A DNA stretch of 64,000 bases from Mycobacterium sp. HUMS_12744610 (GTDB lineage: Bacteria; Actinomycetota; Actinomycetes; Mycobacteriales; Mycobacteriaceae). The translations under genes and the position numbers were made by a program. Positions 10,408 through 22,500 of this stretch are shown here, piece after piece. The notes beneath the pieces were generated by a model, which saw only the letters and a list, made by a program, of their open reading frames with translations, was not told the origin of the DNA and searched no databases. How positions within the stretch are numbered: position 1 is the first letter of the stretch; the number at the start of each line of letters is the position of its first letter. The stretch is from positions 2,170,001 through 2,234,000 of the forward strand of contig NZ_JBGEDP010000001.1 of assembly GCF_041206865.1 (NCBI RefSeq). Direction: 5' to 3'.

Positions 10408-11457
10408 TCAGCGAGCCACCCGGCCGGTGACCGGCGGCAGGTCGGCCAGCGTCGCGATGCCGGGGCGCGCCGCCACCACCGCCGGGACCGCGTTGGTCAC
10501 CGGCATCGCGGTGTAGATCATGCCCAGGCCCATGAACCCGGGCTCGGTCCAGTCCTTGGGCGGCAGGCAGTGCAGCACGGTGCGCATGTTGGGCAACCCG
10601 AACACCTGGATGACGTGGCCGTTCTCGAGCGGCTTGGGCGGCGCCACGTGGTTGCCCATGGTCCAGTTGAAGCCGACGCTGACGACGTTGCGATCGCCCT
10701 GCCAGCCGCGGTGGTACCCGTAGACGCCGCCGACCGTTCCCGCCGGGATCTTCATGAAGCCCAGATCGGAGTCGTCGGTGGCCGCGGTGAACGTGACGTC
10801 GAAGGTCATCCTGTCCAGCTTCGCCCCGATCGCGTCGGCCATCATCGCCGCCGATTCGGCGAACACCTCGCTCTCCCGCCGCACGCTCTCGGCCAGGCCC
10901 GGGGTGTCGGGATCCTGGGAGAAGCCCATCGCCGTCTGGGTCTCCGCCGACTCGTAGGTCGAGCAGTCCACCGACTCGGTGATCCGGATCTCGTCGACCC
11001 ACTCGCAGGAGGCGGACAGCACCATGCCGACCATGTTCGTCATCCCGGGGTGCGCCCCGCTGCCGAAGATCGTCGACTGCCCCCGCTCGCAGGCGTCCAG
11101 GATGCGTTGGCGGTCCTGCGGGGTCTGCTTGCCCCCGGTGATCCAGGCCGCGCTGGTGCACACGTTGACACCCGATTCCAGCAGCCGCACCAGTTCGTCG
11201 ACGCTGGGCCACAACGGGTTGTAGCAGCACGCGTCGGCGTCCAGGGCCAGCAGTGCGTCGATGTCGTCGGTCGCGCGCACACCGGTCGGTTCGGGCCAGC
11301 CGGCCAGGTCGGCGGCGTCGACGCCGACCTTGTCCGCCCCGTGCGCGTACACCCCGACCAGTTCCATGTCGGGCCGGCCGATGACGGCGTGCAGTGAGCG
11401 GCGCCCGATGTTCCCGGTGGTCCACTGGATGACGCGAAGGGGACGGTTTGTGCTCAC
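10408..11457 (-). CDS. NAD(P)-dependent reductase, dihydrodipicolinate reductase-like fold
   Basis: A 349-residue protein with an N-terminal Rossmann motif (RVIQWTTGNIGRRSL) of the type found in mycobacterial dihydrodipicolinate reductase-like and 2,4-diaminopentanoate dehydrogenase-like proteins. It is not DapB, which is shorter and lacks this N-terminus. The GTG at 11457 is preceded by AAAGGAGCC, a good ribosome binding site. It lies between fadD23 and the mmpS-mmpL pair and reads in the same direction as both, with about 170 bases to mmpS and 93 to fadD23. A role in the lipid cluster is possible but not shown; this gene is not among the known trehalose polyphleate genes. Confidence 0.65.
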   Translation of the reverse strand: MSTNRPLRVIQWTTGNIGRRSLHAVIGRPDMELVGVYAHGADKVGVDAADLAGWPEPTGVRATDDIDALLALDADACCYNPLWPSVDELVRLLESGVNVCTSAAWITGGKQTPQDRQRILDACERGQSTIFGSGAHPGMTNMVGMVLSASCEWVDEIRITESVDCSTYESAETQTAMGFSQDPDTPGLAESVRRESEVFAESAAMMADAIGAKLDRMTFDVTFTAATDDSDLGFMKIPAGTVGGVYGYHRGWQGDRNVVSVGFNWTMGNHVAPPKPLENGHVIQVFGLPNMRTVLHCLPPKDWTEPGFMGLGMIYTAMPVTNAVPAVVAARPGIATLADLPPVTGRVAR

Positions 11458-11550
11458 GGGGGCTCCTTTGCCGGTGCGATTCGACTCATTATGTGCAACC
11501 GGTCACCGTGCCCGCGGGCGGGGCGGCCCCCACCGCCGCCTGGTTGCTCC

Positions 11551-13296
11551 TCAGGCGTCCAACCGGGTGAATCGACCCTCGCGGTACTGCTCGACGCAGG
11601 CGGCCCGCCGGATCTTGCCGCTGGTCGTGGTGGGTATCGACCCGGGCGACACCAGAACGAGGTCGCCGACGCTCAAGCCGTGCGCGTTGGATATCGCCGA
11701 CGTGACGTCGCTTCTGACGCGGGCGAGCCGGTGCAGCGCCGCCTCGTCGGAGTCGCCCCTCTTCTTGAGTTCGATCACGGTGACCAGCTCCTCGGTGCCG
11801 TTCACCGGAACCGATATCGCCGCGACCCGGCCCCCGGTGAGCTCCTGGGCCGTGGCCTCGATGTCCTCGGGGTAGTGGTTCCGCCCGCGGATGATCAGCA
11901 AGTCCTTGATGCGCCCGACGATGAACAGCTCACCGGAGAAGACGAAACCCAGGTCGCCGGTTCGCAGCCACGGGCCGCCCGGCGTGCCCGGCGACGGGTC
12001 CACCAGCGTCGCGCCGAAGCAGCGCTGCTCCTCCGGCGGCTTGCGCCAGTAGCCCTCGGCGACGTTGGGGCCGTGTAGCCAGATCTCGCCGACCACGTCG
12101 GGCGGGCACTCCCGGCCCGTGTCGGCGTCGACGATCCGCAGCGTCGGGGAGTGCGGCACTTTGTATTTGACCAGCGCCGTGCCGGTCCGGGCCGCACCTG
12201 GCCGGACGCGGCCGGCGGACAGCTCATCGGCATCGAAGCGCACCGCGCTCGACGACTCGCTCCAGGTGCCGGCCGTCACGAAGACGGTCGCCTCCGCCAA
12301 GCCGTAGGAGGGGCGCACCATGTGGTCTTGAAAGCCGAAGTGGGCGAACCGGTCGACGAAGCGCTGCAAGGTGGCCGGCTCGACACGTTCGGCGCCGCTG
12401 ATGATGCCCAGCACGCCGGAGAGCTCGAGCCCGGCGAGGTCGCCGTCGCCGGTTTTGCGGGCGGCCAGGTCGTAGGCGAAGTTCGGCGCCGCCGAAAACG
12501 CGTGCGGACTCGTGGCCAGGGATCGCACCCACCTCGCGGGCCGTTCCAGGAACGAGACCGGGCTCGCCAGCTCGCCGCGATAGCCGCCCAGGATCGGTGC
12601 GCAGACGCCCAGCACCAAACCCATGTCGTGGTAGAAGGGCAGCCACGACACGATGGTGAGATCCGGCGGGGCTTTGATGTTGGACTCCGTGAAAAAGCTC
12701 CGCATCAGCTGCTCGAAGTTCACCTGGAGGTTGCGGTGCGAGATCATCACGCCGGTCGGCAGCCGGGTGGAGCCCGAGCTGTACTGCAGATACGCGACGC
12801 TGGGCAAAGCTGTTGCCGGAAGGGATGTTCCGCCATCGGCATCCAGATTCAGCGAATCGATTTCGACGATCTTCGGCACGGCCTCCAGGCGTGCCCGATC
12901 GACATATTCGGTGATGTCCTCCGCGACCGCGGACGTCGTGAGGACAACCGCGGGCGACGTGTCGGTGAGGACCGCGCTCACCCGCTCATGGGTCGAGCCG
13001 CGGTGCGGCAACGGGAGCGGAACCGCGATCAGGCCGGCCTGCATGGCTCCCAGGAACGCCGCGATGTAGTCGAGGGACTGCGGAGCCAGGATCACCGCCC
13101 TGTCCCCGGCCGAGCCGTGCAGGCTGAGCTCGCGCGCCAAATTCATTGTCCGGCGGGACAACTGCGACCACGTGAGGCTCTCGGGAACGCCCGCCCAGTC
13201 GTCGTCGCAATCGGTGAACGTAAAGGCGACGTCGTCGGGCCGCAGGCTGGCACGGCCGTGCAGCATCGAGAGAATGGAAGACTGGGGCTGCGTCAC
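11551..13296 (-). CDS. fadD23: Fatty acyl-AMP ligase FadD23-like
   Basis: A 581-residue fatty acyl-AMP ligase (FAAL), which makes an acyl-adenylate from a fatty acid and ATP and hands it to a polyketide synthase rather than to CoA. Adenylation motifs include [18 protein letters not shown] (A3-like), [24 protein letters not shown] and [10 protein letters not shown]. The end of the protein ([15 protein letters not shown]) closely resembles M. tuberculosis FadD23. GTG at 13296 gives almost the FadD23 length (584); an upstream ATG would overlap the preceding gene. It lies downstream of the PE-PPE hydrolase and mmpL10 on the same strand, matching the trehalose polyphleate locus where FadD23 starts phleic acid synthesis. 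Confidence 0.88.
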   Translation of the reverse strand: MTQPQSSILSMLHGRASLRPDDVAFTFTDCDDDWAGVPESLTWSQLSRRTMNLARELSLHGSAGDRAVILAPQSLDYIAAFLGAMQAGLIAVPLPLPHRGSTHERVSAVLTDTSPAVVLTTSAVAEDITEYVDRARLEAVPKIVEIDSLNLDADGGTSLPATALPSVAYLQYSSGSTRLPTGVMISHRNLQVNFEQLMRSFFTESNIKAPPDLTIVSWLPFYHDMGLVLGVCAPILGGYRGELASPVSFLERPARWVRSLATSPHAFSAAPNFAYDLAARKTGDGDLAGLELSGVLGIISGAERVEPATLQRFVDRFAHFGFQDHMVRPSYGLAEATVFVTAGTWSESSSAVRFDADELSAGRVRPGAARTGTALVKYKVPHSPTLRIVDADTGRECPPDVVGEIWLHGPNVAEGYWRKPPEEQRCFGATLVDPSPGTPGGPWLRTGDLGFVFSGELFIVGRIKDLLIIRGRNHYPEDIEATAQELTGGRVAAISVPVNGTEELVTVIELKKRGDSDEAALHRLARVRSDVTSAISNAHGLSVGDLVLVSPGSIPTTTSGKIRRAACVEQYREGRFTRLDA

Positions 13297-13336
13297 ATCA
13301 CGTCCGTGCCGATTTCTCCGAGGCGGCGCATCGGAG

Positions 13337-14479
13337 TCAGTGGTCGGCCTGTCCCGCGCCATGGGACAACACGGACAAGGCACCGGCGAGGATCTGCGAG
13401 AACGGGTCGGCCCCGCCGCCGAAGGTGGCCTGGTTGGCCGGCGCGGTGACCTCCGCGGGGTCGAAGCCGTGCAGCGGGTCCACCTGAACCGGGGCGGTCG
13501 ACGGGTCGTCGTTGCGCGCGTAGCCCGCATTGACCCGGGGCGTCAGGATCGCGTCGAGCTTGTTGAGCGTGTCCTCCGAAATCCCGATGTAGGCCAGGGG
13601 CATGACCAGCGGAAGGTGCTTCTCCGGGACCATGACCGTCGTGATCTTCGCGCCCCTGGAGTTGACCGTGGTCCTGATGTTCTGCGGCGGCACCATGCCC
13701 GGGTTCGTGAAGGCCACCGCGGTGTGACCCGTGGCCAGGCCCATGACGGTGTTGGCGAGGGCGAACATGTTGTCCGGCCGGTCCGGGAAGTCCGCGATGG
13801 AGTCGTACGCGGCCACGAACTTGTCGGTGTCGTATTGGCTCTGGTACGGGGGCGGCATGGTGTAGTCGAGCGCGGGGACGACGCTGCCGACGGGGAACAT
13901 GGCGGACAGGAAACTCTGACCGAAGGCGTGCCGCCCGATCGGGTCGCCGAATGTGGCGAAGTTCAGGGTGTCCGGCGGCGGAGCGGCCGGGTCGTCGGCC
14001 AGTCGAGCCTGCGCGCCGTCGACCACGAACCCGCCCTCGGACAAGCCGATCGCGGTGCCGGGCCGACCCGACTTGATCGCCCCGACGAGATTGTCTATTC
14101 CCACGTCGACCGACTCGCCGACGCTGGGCCCGTCCAGGCCCAGGCCCGGGAAGTTCTCATCGAGCTTGCCGATGCCCGGGAACAGTCGCCCCAGCACGTG
14201 GCCCTGCACCTGCCCCGCCGGGTAGCCGATGATTTCGCGCTGCTGGCCGGGGAACCATTGGGCGCCCTCCTGGCGGATGTACTCGTCGTAGGGGATGCCC
14301 AGAACGTGAGCGCCCCCGAGCGCGTACGCGGTCTGGTCGCCCGGTGCCCCCGGTGTCGGCGGCCCGCCGATGGGCGTGTCATCGGCCGACGCGGTGGGGG
14401 CCGAGGCGGTGGGGACGCCGAAACATGCTGTGGCGCTGACGGTTACCAGCGCGGCGACTCCCGCGACCAGTTTCTTCAT
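13337..14479 (-). CDS. Secreted PE-PPE-domain acyltransferase (Chp/PE type)
   Basis: A 380-residue secreted protein with an N-terminal signal sequence ([21 protein letters not shown]) and a PE-PPE (alpha/beta-hydrolase) domain. The nucleophile elbow is GLSEGG (about residue 153). The family includes Chp1/Chp2 (Rv3822, Rv1184c), which transfer acyl chains between trehalose esters outside the membrane, and the PE protein of the trehalose polyphleate locus, which finishes TPP. ATG 14479 is chosen because it gives the signal peptide directly and has AGGGGTAGGG in front. A cysteine in the signal region is not in a standard lipobox, so ordinary cleavage after the Ala-rich stretch is more likely. 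It lies between mmpL10 and fadD23. Confidence 0.82.
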   Translation of the reverse strand: MKKLVAGVAALVTVSATACFGVPTASAPTASADDTPIGGPPTPGAPGDQTAYALGGAHVLGIPYDEYIRQEGAQWFPGQQREIIGYPAGQVQGHVLGRLFPGIGKLDENFPGLGLDGPSVGESVDVGIDNLVGAIKSGRPGTAIGLSEGGFVVDGAQARLADDPAAPPPDTLNFATFGDPIGRHAFGQSFLSAMFPVGSVVPALDYTMPPPYQSQYDTDKFVAAYDSIADFPDRPDNMFALANTVMGLATGHTAVAFTNPGMVPPQNIRTTVNSRGAKITTVMVPEKHLPLVMPLAYIGISEDTLNKLDAILTPRVNAGYARNDDPSTAPVQVDPLHGFDPAEVTAPANQATFGGGADPFSQILAGALSVLSHGAGQADH

Positions 14480-14519
14480 CCCTACCCCTGACCCCTCGGA
14501 TCCTCTAGTTTCACACACA

Positions 14520-17510
14520 TCAAGTTCGCGCGCTAACCCGGTTGCGCCTCGGCGCGCCCGCCCGTGACGGCCACCAGTTCGCCTGACCGACCAGCGCGGC
14601 GATGGCGGGCACCGTGATGGTGCGAACCAGGAAGGTGTCGAGCAGGATTCCCACACCCATCACGAAGCCGCCCTGGACCACGGTGCCGATGCTGGAGAAC
14701 AGCAGGCCGCCCATCGAGGCGGCGAAGATCAGACCCGCCGCGGTGATCACACCGCCCGTCGAACTGAGGGTCCGGATGATGCCGTACCGCACGCTGTGCG
14801 GAGATCCGTCACGCATCCGCGAGACCAGCAGCATGTTGTAATCGGCTCCCACCGAGACCAGCACGACGAACGCCAGCGGCGGCACGCTCCAATGCAGATG
14901 CTGGCCGAGCAGGAACTGAAACACCAGCACGCCGACACCCACCGCCGACAAGTACGAAACGACCACGGAAGCAACCAGATACAGCGGCGCCACGATCGCA
15001 CGCAGCAGCACGATCAACGTCAACAGCACCACGAGCAGGGTCACCGCGATGATGAACCGGATGTCGTGTTCGTAGTAGTCGCGCGTGTCTTTCAGGCCGA
15101 CGGTGAAACCCGCCATCGACACCGTGGCGTCGGCCAGGGCGGTGTTCGGCTGGGCTCCCCGCGCCGTGGCGATGATCGCGTTGACCTGGTCCATGGCCTC
15201 GTTGCTGAACGGGTTCAGCTTGGTTTGCACCAGGTACCGCACCGAGTGGCCGTCCGGCGAGATGAACACCTTGGCGGCCTTCTGGAATTCCTGCAGGTGC
15301 AGCAGCTGCGAGGGGATGTTGAACCCGGCCATCGCCGGTTGTGCCGCGTCTTGCTTCAGCGACAACAGAAAATCCGCCGATTCGCTGAGCCCCGCCCCGA
15401 GGCGCTTGACCTGGTCGACGAGTTGAGCCACCGCGTCGGCCACCTGGCGGCTCCCGCCGGCGAATCGATCGGCGCCGCTTTGCAGGCTGTTCAGGTTCGC
15501 CTGCAGGCCGCCGGGTTGGTCCATCCCCATCGACTTCAGCACGGCGGCCAGCTTCGCCAGCGCCTGACGCAGGCGGTCGGTGGACGCTTTGAGGGCCCGC
15601 TTGTCCGGATACTCCTGCAGTTGGTGGGACAGGTCGTTGATCGCGTCGAGGTCCGCCTGATCGCGCCCCCCGGTCAGTTGCTCCAAGGTCGCGCGGGTGT
15701 CGCTGCACGACAGGTCGGCGTCGCAGACCGGGTTGCCCTGCAGCGCCGCCAGCACCGGGCTCATCCACCCGAACATGTTCTTGGCGGCGGAGAAGTTCCA
15801 GCCCATCGCGTTGCTGAGCGAGTTCACGTGGTCGACGAGTTGGGCCGCGATGTCGACCTCTTTGACGAGTGTGTCGCCGCTGTACTGGTTCTTCGCCGAG
15901 GAGAAGGCATTCTCCAGCTCGTGCACGCCGGCGGCGAGCTGGTCGACCTGGCCGCGCACGTGACTGAGGTTGTCGGCCAGCGTGCCGGCTCCCTCCACCA
16001 GGCGGTTCAGGTCGCCGGTGTGGTCGCTGATCAGGGTGGACCCGCTGGCCAGCAGGGTTCCGATGGCGCCCGCCTGATAGGTGGCCCGGAACTGTTCGGG
16101 CACGTTTCCGGTGGGACGGGTGATGCCGCTGACCGCGGCGACGTTCGGCAGCTGGCTGACCCGGTGCGCCATCTGTTCCAGGTCGGCGAGGGCCCGGGGC
16201 GTGCGGAGGTCGTGCGGCGACTGGACGAGGATGTACTCCGGGATGGACTGGTTGACGGGGAAGTGGCGATCCAGCGCGGCGTACCCGAGGGAACTCGGAG
16301 CGGAAGCCCGCAGGGCCTTGCGATCGTCGTAGTTGTAGCGGACGAAGGTGGCGCAGCTGGCCAGGATGGCCAGCACCAGCAGGCTGGCGACCAGATGTAC
16401 CGCCGGCCGGCGCACGATGCGGATGCCCGAACGCCGCCAGAACGGGGCGGTCAGTTCGCGCCGCGGCTTGACCCAGCCGCGCGGACCGGCGATCACCATG
16501 ATCGCCGGCAGCAACGTCATCGCGGCCAGGTATGCCACGCCGATCCCGATCGCCGCCGAGAACCCGACCGTCTTGAACACCCCCATCCGCGCGAAGCTGA
16601 TGAGGAGGAAGGTGATTCCCACGGTGCTGGCGGATGCGGTGATCACCTTTCCGATCGAGGTCATCGCCTTCTTGACCGCCTGATCGAAATCCGCGCCGGA
16701 TCGCCGGTAGTCGTGATACCGGCTGATGAGAAACACCGCGTAGTCGGTTCCGGCGCCGGCCATGATCGCGCTCAGGAACACGATGGACTGGTTCGAGACG
16801 CCCGAGCCGGTCAGTTGCGAATAGCCGGCCACCAACGCCTGCGCGATCACCAGCGACAACCCGATCGTCGCCAACGGCAGCAGCATCGTGATCGCGCTGC
16901 GGTAGACCATCAGCAGGACGATGAGCACCAGGACGGCGATCGCCAACTCGATGGGGAGCCGGTCCCGATCGCCCGCGACCGTGAGGTCGGCGACGGTTGC
17001 CGCTGGGCCGGTGAGGTGTGCCGTCAGGGGCGTGCCGGAGACGGTGTGCGCGACGATGTCGCCGATCCGTTGGAAAGCGGCATAGGACCGCGGAGTGCCC
17101 AGTTCCCCCGCCACGCCGACCGGCAGCACCCAGGCTTTGTGGTCGTTGCTGGTGAGGACCGGACGTAGGGGCGGCGTGCTGACGAAATCCTGCAGCATCA
17201 GGACATCCCGCGGGTCCTGGCGCAGCGCGTCCACCAGTTTGCGGTAGGCGGCTTCGTCGGCGGGGCCGAGCCCCTTGTCGTCAGTCAGGACGACCAGCAG
17301 CAGGTCGTCCGAGCCCGATTCGTGAAACGCCTCGGTCATCTTCTTGGCGGCGACGTTCGACGGTGCATCGTTGGGCAGAATGGTGAGCGGATGCTTCTGG
17401 GCCATCTCGTTGAGCGACGGCAGTGCCAGCGGCAGGGCGGCCGCGATCGCGAGCCAGATCCCGATCACCGCCCAGGGCCACCGCACCACGAAATCCGCTA
17501 GCCGTCGCAT
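14520..17510 (-). CDS. mmpL10: MmpL10-like lipid transporter
   Basis: A 996-residue MmpL transporter of the lipid-exporting class, without an MmpS partner next to it. It begins with [17 protein letters not shown], has [19 protein letters not shown] in the first half and [18 protein letters not shown] in the second, the latter carrying the Asp-Tyr proton-relay pair. A long second periplasmic loop (about residues 490-740) is predicted to be largely helical. In the trehalose polyphleate system MmpL10 carries the diacyltrehalose precursor across the plasma membrane, and the neighbours here (papA3, PE-type hydrolase, fadD23, pks) are the same. The subfamily name rests on this context. Confidence 0.85.
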   Translation of the reverse strand: MRRLADFVVRWPWAVIGIWLAIAAALPLALPSLNEMAQKHPLTILPNDAPSNVAAKKMTEAFHESGSDDLLLVVLTDDKGLGPADEAAYRKLVDALRQDPRDVLMLQDFVSTPPLRPVLTSNDHKAWVLPVGVAGELGTPRSYAAFQRIGDIVAHTVSGTPLTAHLTGPAATVADLTVAGDRDRLPIELAIAVLVLIVLLMVYRSAITMLLPLATIGLSLVIAQALVAGYSQLTGSGVSNQSIVFLSAIMAGAGTDYAVFLISRYHDYRRSGADFDQAVKKAMTSIGKVITASASTVGITFLLISFARMGVFKTVGFSAAIGIGVAYLAAMTLLPAIMVIAGPRGWVKPRRELTAPFWRRSGIRIVRRPAVHLVASLLVLAILASCATFVRYNYDDRKALRASAPSSLGYAALDRHFPVNQSIPEYILVQSPHDLRTPRALADLEQMAHRVSQLPNVAAVSGITRPTGNVPEQFRATYQAGAIGTLLASGSTLISDHTGDLNRLVEGAGTLADNLSHVRGQVDQLAAGVHELENAFSSAKNQYSGDTLVKEVDIAAQLVDHVNSLSNAMGWNFSAAKNMFGWMSPVLAALQGNPVCDADLSCSDTRATLEQLTGGRDQADLDAINDLSHQLQEYPDKRALKASTDRLRQALAKLAAVLKSMGMDQPGGLQANLNSLQSGADRFAGGSRQVADAVAQLVDQVKRLGAGLSESADFLLSLKQDAAQPAMAGFNIPSQLLHLQEFQKAAKVFISPDGHSVRYLVQTKLNPFSNEAMDQVNAIIATARGAQPNTALADATVSMAGFTVGLKDTRDYYEHDIRFIIAVTLLVVLLTLIVLLRAIVAPLYLVASVVVSYLSAVGVGVLVFQFLLGQHLHWSVPPLAFVVLVSVGADYNMLLVSRMRDGSPHSVRYGIIRTLSSTGGVITAAGLIFAASMGGLLFSSIGTVVQGGFVMGVGILLDTFLVRTITVPAIAALVGQANWWPSRAGAPRRNRVSART

Positions 17511-17627
17511 GTCGTCCTCAACCCCGGCCGGCGCTCGCCGGCGACCCGCGCCAACGCTCTCCCGGCCGCCGTCGGATCGCGCAGTTCCGCGATCCGAGCC
17601 GGATGAGCGCCAACGAAGTACTCCGAG

Positions 17628-19049
17628 CTAGGCAACGCGCCCCCAGTGCCCGCGGCCGGCGACCCGCGTGCACACGGACTTCATCGCTTCGAGATAGCGG
17701 GTGACTGATTTCTCGGCCACCGGGTTGTCGGGATACATGATCGCCATCGCCGTGCCCGCCCCGTAGCGAAATATGTAAATGGTCAGCTGGTAGGAGAACC
17801 GGCTGTCGGAGTAGATCCCGATGTTGTTCGCATAACCCAGGTCGGCTGCCGCGAGCACGGCGTTGAGCGGCGCCGCGCCGCCGTGCAAGAAGTTCGTCAC
17901 CGGGAAGTTCGGCTGTGGCCAGCTCAGCCACGGCGCCAGTTCCAATACCCGGTAGTACGGCACCTTCGCCAGGTGCTGGCCCGAATCGAAAGACGCCTGC
18001 GCCGCCCAGGCGGCATCGCTGAAAGAGGCCGCGGCTATCGGCACGGTGATCGGCACCAGGCCGGTGAACCAGCCCTGCGTCATGAAGTTGTCCGTGGTTC
18101 TGCGTGTATCCCTGGGGGTGAGGCCGTAGTAGGTCAGAGCACCGGTGAACTCGTGCTCCACCAGGGCGATGCACGCGAACAAGCCGCCGACGAACCGCGC
18201 GCCGACCGCCGTGCAGGCCGATTCGAACCGCTCCGTCTGCTCCGCGTCCATCAGCAGTTCGGAGACCATGTCGCTGCCGCCGGGCTCCAGCGGGTTACCC
18301 AGTGGCAGCGGGAACTCGGGAAAGCTACCGTTGTTGTTCTCGGCGAAGTCGATCCACGCGCGTACCTGAGGCGAATCCACGGTCAGCGTCGACGTGTACT
18401 GGCGCTCGCGGGCGCAGAACTCGTCGAAGCTGCCCGCATCGGGAAGCGCCAGGCCTTCGGCGCCTTCGCTCAACGCCGTATACATCCCATTGGCCTCGAG
18501 CATCGTCGTGCCGATCAGGGTCGCATCGCCGTGGACGTGGTCCATGGCGGCGAAGAAAGTGAAACGGTCTTCGCTCTGCACGATCCCGAAGGTCCAGCAG
18601 CCCCACTCCAGCGGATTCGGGATGCCCACGAGATGGGCGCGTATTTCGTCGACCGTCATCGTGCCGTGGTCGATCGGCACGAACTCGATGTCCGCAGGGT
18701 CGTTGATGGCGTGCCTTACGAACTTTCCGTCACCGATGTGGTCGAACCAGCTCCGGAACGTGTCATGCCGACGCAGGTAGGCGTTGAGGGCGCGGTCCAT
18801 GGCCGCGACATCACACCGGCCGGGCACGTCGCAGGTGCCGATGATCTGCCGCGAGAAGCCCAGGCCCGCGACCGTACGCTCGTGATAATTGCGAAGATGC
18901 TGGCCCTGCATGTAGCTGACCGGCACGGAGCTGACCGGGGCCTGCCGGGCCTTTTCGGCAGCCGCGGTGGTCGGGTGCCAGGAAATGACCGTGCCTGGAG
19001 TCGGCCTCCAATCGTCGAGTGAGCCGATCGTTATTTGCCCGATTTGCAA
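17628..19049 (-). CDS. papA3: Polyketide-associated acyltransferase PapA3-like
   Basis: A 473-residue acyltransferase of the condensation-domain superfamily that puts acyl chains on trehalose. The HxxxD catalytic motif is HVHGDA (about residue 167). TTG at 19049 is chosen as start: GGGGAG stands six bases upstream and the resulting N-terminus (LQIGQITIGSLDDW) aligns with PapA1/PapA3. Farther upstream in-frame starts would add about 100 arginine-rich, non-homologous residues. It reads away from the pks gene across a 460-base divergent region and is followed 117 bases later by mmpL10. In the TPP pathway PapA3 makes the 2,3-diacyltrehalose intermediate. Confidence 0.85.
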   Translation of the reverse strand: MQIGQITIGSLDDWRPTPGTVISWHPTTAAAEKARQAPVSSVPVSYMQGQHLRNYHERTVAGLGFSRQIIGTCDVPGRCDVAAMDRALNAYLRRHDTFRSWFDHIGDGKFVRHAINDPADIEFVPIDHGTMTVDEIRAHLVGIPNPLEWGCWTFGIVQSEDRFTFFAAMDHVHGDATLIGTTMLEANGMYTALSEGAEGLALPDAGSFDEFCARERQYTSTLTVDSPQVRAWIDFAENNNGSFPEFPLPLGNPLEPGGSDMVSELLMDAEQTERFESACTAVGARFVGGLFACIALVEHEFTGALTYYGLTPRDTRRTTDNFMTQGWFTGLVPITVPIAAASFSDAAWAAQASFDSGQHLAKVPYYRVLELAPWLSWPQPNFPVTNFLHGGAAPLNAVLAAADLGYANNIGIYSDSRFSYQLTIYIFRYGAGTAMAIMYPDNPVAEKSVTRYLEAMKSVCTRVAGRGHWGRVA

Positions 19050-19509
19050 TACGTTCTCCCCGGTTTTCCACGTTTTCCAAGGCGGCAGCCGGGCCGCGCT
19101 GGTCGCGAGACCAAGATAGCCCTTGCGGCAACCACCGTCGGTGATATGGGCAGATGCCCCCGCCACGGCCGGCCGGGTTCGGCGGGCGGTGGTGGTTCTG
19201 GTTGTACGGCACCGCCCGACGCGGAGGGCCCGGCGCGCGGCCGTGCCCGAATGATACCGGCGCGATGCGGCACGCGAAGCACGCATGCTTGGCATACTTG
19301 CCGCGGAGGTGATTCGGCTGCGCGATCCGGCGGGCATGTGTACATTGCCCACGATGGTGTCGGGGGGCCAATTCGGCGGAGTTCCGCCAGGTCCGGTCTA
19401 GGGTGGGCGCAGTGAGCAGCTCGGAACCCATGTGGAAACAACCACGGTTCCGGCGCCGCAAGCGCCGGCGCGCATCGGAGCTCCGGATCGAGATAGTTAG
19501 GACAACCGC
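19050..19509. promoter_or_regulatory. Divergent papA3/pks intergenic region with hairpin
   Basis: This 460-base region separates the papA3-mmpL10-PE-fadD23 series from the pks gene and must carry both promoters. A perfect 7-bp stem with a 5-base loop (CCGGCGC CGCAA GCGCCGG, 19450-19468) lies about 40 bases before the pks start, probably in its 5' leader. No convincing coding region, regulator site or -10/-35 pair could be fixed. A purine-rich AGTTAGGAC precedes the pks ATG as a weak ribosome binding site. Confidence 0.4.
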
Positions 19510-22500
19510 ATGACATCCGCCGAAAATCCGAGCACGCGAACATCGGGTTTTGCGATCGTCGGCTACGCGGCCCGCTTTCCCGGTGCCGCGGATGCGAACG
19601 AATTCTGGCAGGTGCTGGCCGAAGGCCGGGATGCGGTATCCGAGGTGCCCTCCGACCGGTGGGATGTCGACGAGTTCTTCGACCCCGATCCCGATGCCCC
19701 CGGCAAGATTGCGACCCGCCGGGCGGGTTTTGTTGACGACGTGACGGGGTTCGACGCTCCGTTTTTCGGGATGTCGGCGCGCGAGGTCAGGCTGCTGGAC
19801 CCGCAGCACCGACTCCTGCTGGAGACGGCCTGGCGTGCGGTGGAGCATGCGGGTATCGCACCAACTGCGTTGGCGGACACCAACACCGGCGTGTTCGTCG
19901 GCTTGGCCACCCATGACTACCTGGGGATGGCCTCCGGCGAGCTGACTTACCCCGAGATCGAGGCCTACATGGCAATCGGGACCTCGAATGCCGCGGCAGC
20001 GGGCAGGATCAGCCATCGGCTGGGGCTACAGGGCCCGTCGGTGGCCGTCGACACGGCGTGCAGCTCGTCGTTGGTGGCGATCCATCAGGCGTGCCAGGCG
20101 CTGCTGCTGGGGGACTGCGACCTCGCGCTGGCCGGCGGCGCGAATGTCCTGCTCACCCCGGCGACCATGATCACCTTTTCCCGCGCGCACATGCTCGCGC
20201 CCGACGGCCGGTGCAAGACCTTCGACGCGTCCGCCGACGGGTACGTGCGCGGCGAGGGGTGCGGTGTCATCGTCGTCAAGCGGCTCGAAGACGCGGTCCG
20301 TGACGGCGACCGGATCCGGGCCGTGATCCGGGGTAGCGCGATCAACCAGGACGGCGCATCGGGTGGTTTGACGGTGCCGAACGGCATTGCGCAGCAACGG
20401 GTTATCGCCCAAGCGCTGCGGCGGGCCGGCATCGCGCCCGGGGACGTGGGATACCTGGAGGCGCACGGCACCGGGACGTCGCTCGGTGATCCGATCGAGG
20501 CCCAGGCCGCGGGCGCCGTGTTCGGCGAGGGGCGCGACGCCGACCGGCCGCTGTTGATCGGGTCCGTGAAGACGAACATCGGCCACCTGGAGGCGGCCGC
20601 GGGGATCGCCGGCGTCATCAAGGTCATCCTGTCGCTCGAGCACGAGGTGTTGCCGGCGCACCTGCACTTCCGCAATCCGTCGCCGCACATCCCCTGGGAC
20701 CGGCTGGCGCTGCAGGTCGTGCGGGAGGCCACTCCCTGGGAACGCGATGGTCGGCCCCGCATCGCCGGGGTCAGCTCGTTCGGGTTCGCCGGGACCAACG
20801 CGCACGTCGTCCTCGAAGAGGCCCCGGTGGCACCCGATCAGGCCGGTCGGCTCGCGATCGCACCGGGTCCGGTCGAGCGGCCCGGGAATCGACGCTTCAG
20901 CGTGCTCCCGCTCTCGGCGCGCACGCCGGCCGCGCTGGTGCAGCTGGCCGACCACTACCGCAGCTGGTTGAGCGCGCACCCGGAGGTCACGCTGGCCGAT
21001 CTCTGCTTTACCGCGGGAACGGGGCGAGCGCACTTCGAGCACCGGGCCGCGCTGGTGGTCGATTCGACCGAATCCGCCGGTGAGCTGCTCGGTGCGCTCG
21101 CGGACGATCGCCCCGCGCCGGGCCTGGTGCGCGGTGTTTCGGACAGGACGCCGAAGACGGCATGGCTGTTCACCGGTCAGGGCAGCCAGTACACCGGCAT
21201 GGCCAAGGAGCTGTTCGAGACCGAGCCGGTGTTCGCCGAGACGATGACCCGCTGCGCGGAGGCGATCGCCGGCGTGCTCGAAAAGCCGCTGCTGGAAGTC
21301 ATTTTCGATCCGGAGAGCGAAGACACCCTGCGGCTGACCACCTACGCCCAGCCCGCGTTGTTCGCGGTGGAGATGGGCCTGGCCCGGCTCTGGCAGTCCT
21401 GGGGGTTCGAACCCGACGTGGTACTGGGCCACAGCGTGGGCCAGTACTCGGCCGCGTGTGTCGCGGGCGTATTCGGCCTCGAGGACGGGGCGCTGCTGAT
21501 GGCCGAGCGCGGCCGGCTGTTTGGCAGCCTGCCCGCCGGCGGGCGCATGGTCGCGATCTTCGCCGGCCCCGAGCGCGTGGAGAGCCTCACCGACGAGTAC
21601 CCGAGCCTGTCGGTGGCCGCCTACAACGGTGCCAACACGGTGCTGTCGGGACCCGCACAGGATCTGGACCGGGTGGTCGCCGGGCTGGCGGCCGACGGGG
21701 TCCGGTGTGAGTGGCTGGACACCAGCCACGCGTTCCACTCGGCGCTGCTGGACCCGATCCTCGACGAGTTCGAGGCCTATGCGAACCGGTTCGAATACCG
21801 GGCACCCGAACAGATCCTGGTGTGCAACCGCACGGGCGCCGCGCTCGGCCGGAGCGTGAGGATCGACGGCGCCTATTGGCGTCGCCACGCGCGTCAGCCC
21901 GTGCAATTCGCCAACAGCGTGCGCACCCTCGCCGAGTTGGGCTGCAAAGTGTTGCTGGAAGTCGGACCGCAACCGGTGCTCACCGCCGCGGCGCTGCGAG
22001 CATGGCCCGACCCGGCCACCGCGCCGCGCGCGATCGCGTCGCTGCGGAAGAACACCGCCGACCACCGTCAGATCACCGAGGCGTTCGCCGAGGCATACGT
22101 CCTGGGACACCTGCCCGACTTCGGCACGCTCATCGGACCGGCGCGCAAGCTCGATCTGCCCACCTACCCCTTCCAGCATCGCGAGTACTGGTACCGGGAC
22201 AATCGGGAACGCCCCCACCAGCAACAGCGCATCGCCGCCAGCAGCCAGGCGGTCCGGCTTCTCGAAGCGGATCAGATCGAGGAACTGGCCGCGCTCCTGG
22301 ACGGCGCGAGGGGCAACCAGCAGACCGTGGACGTGCTGACCAAGCTTGCCGCGCAACACAACCGGCAGCGTGCGACCCGGTCGATCGCGGATGAGCGCTA
22401 CGAGATCCGGTGGGAGAAATGCACCGCCGCCGTGTCCGGTGCGGAAGCCGGCGACGCACCGTACTGGCTTCTCATCGGCGACGACGCCGACGTGGTTGTG

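Noticed and set aside
14796..17168. Long plus-strand frame of 790 codons across mmpL10
   Set aside because: Antisense to a clear MmpL gene; the composition (His, Gln, Arg, Asp rich) is typical of shadow frames and shows no family motif.
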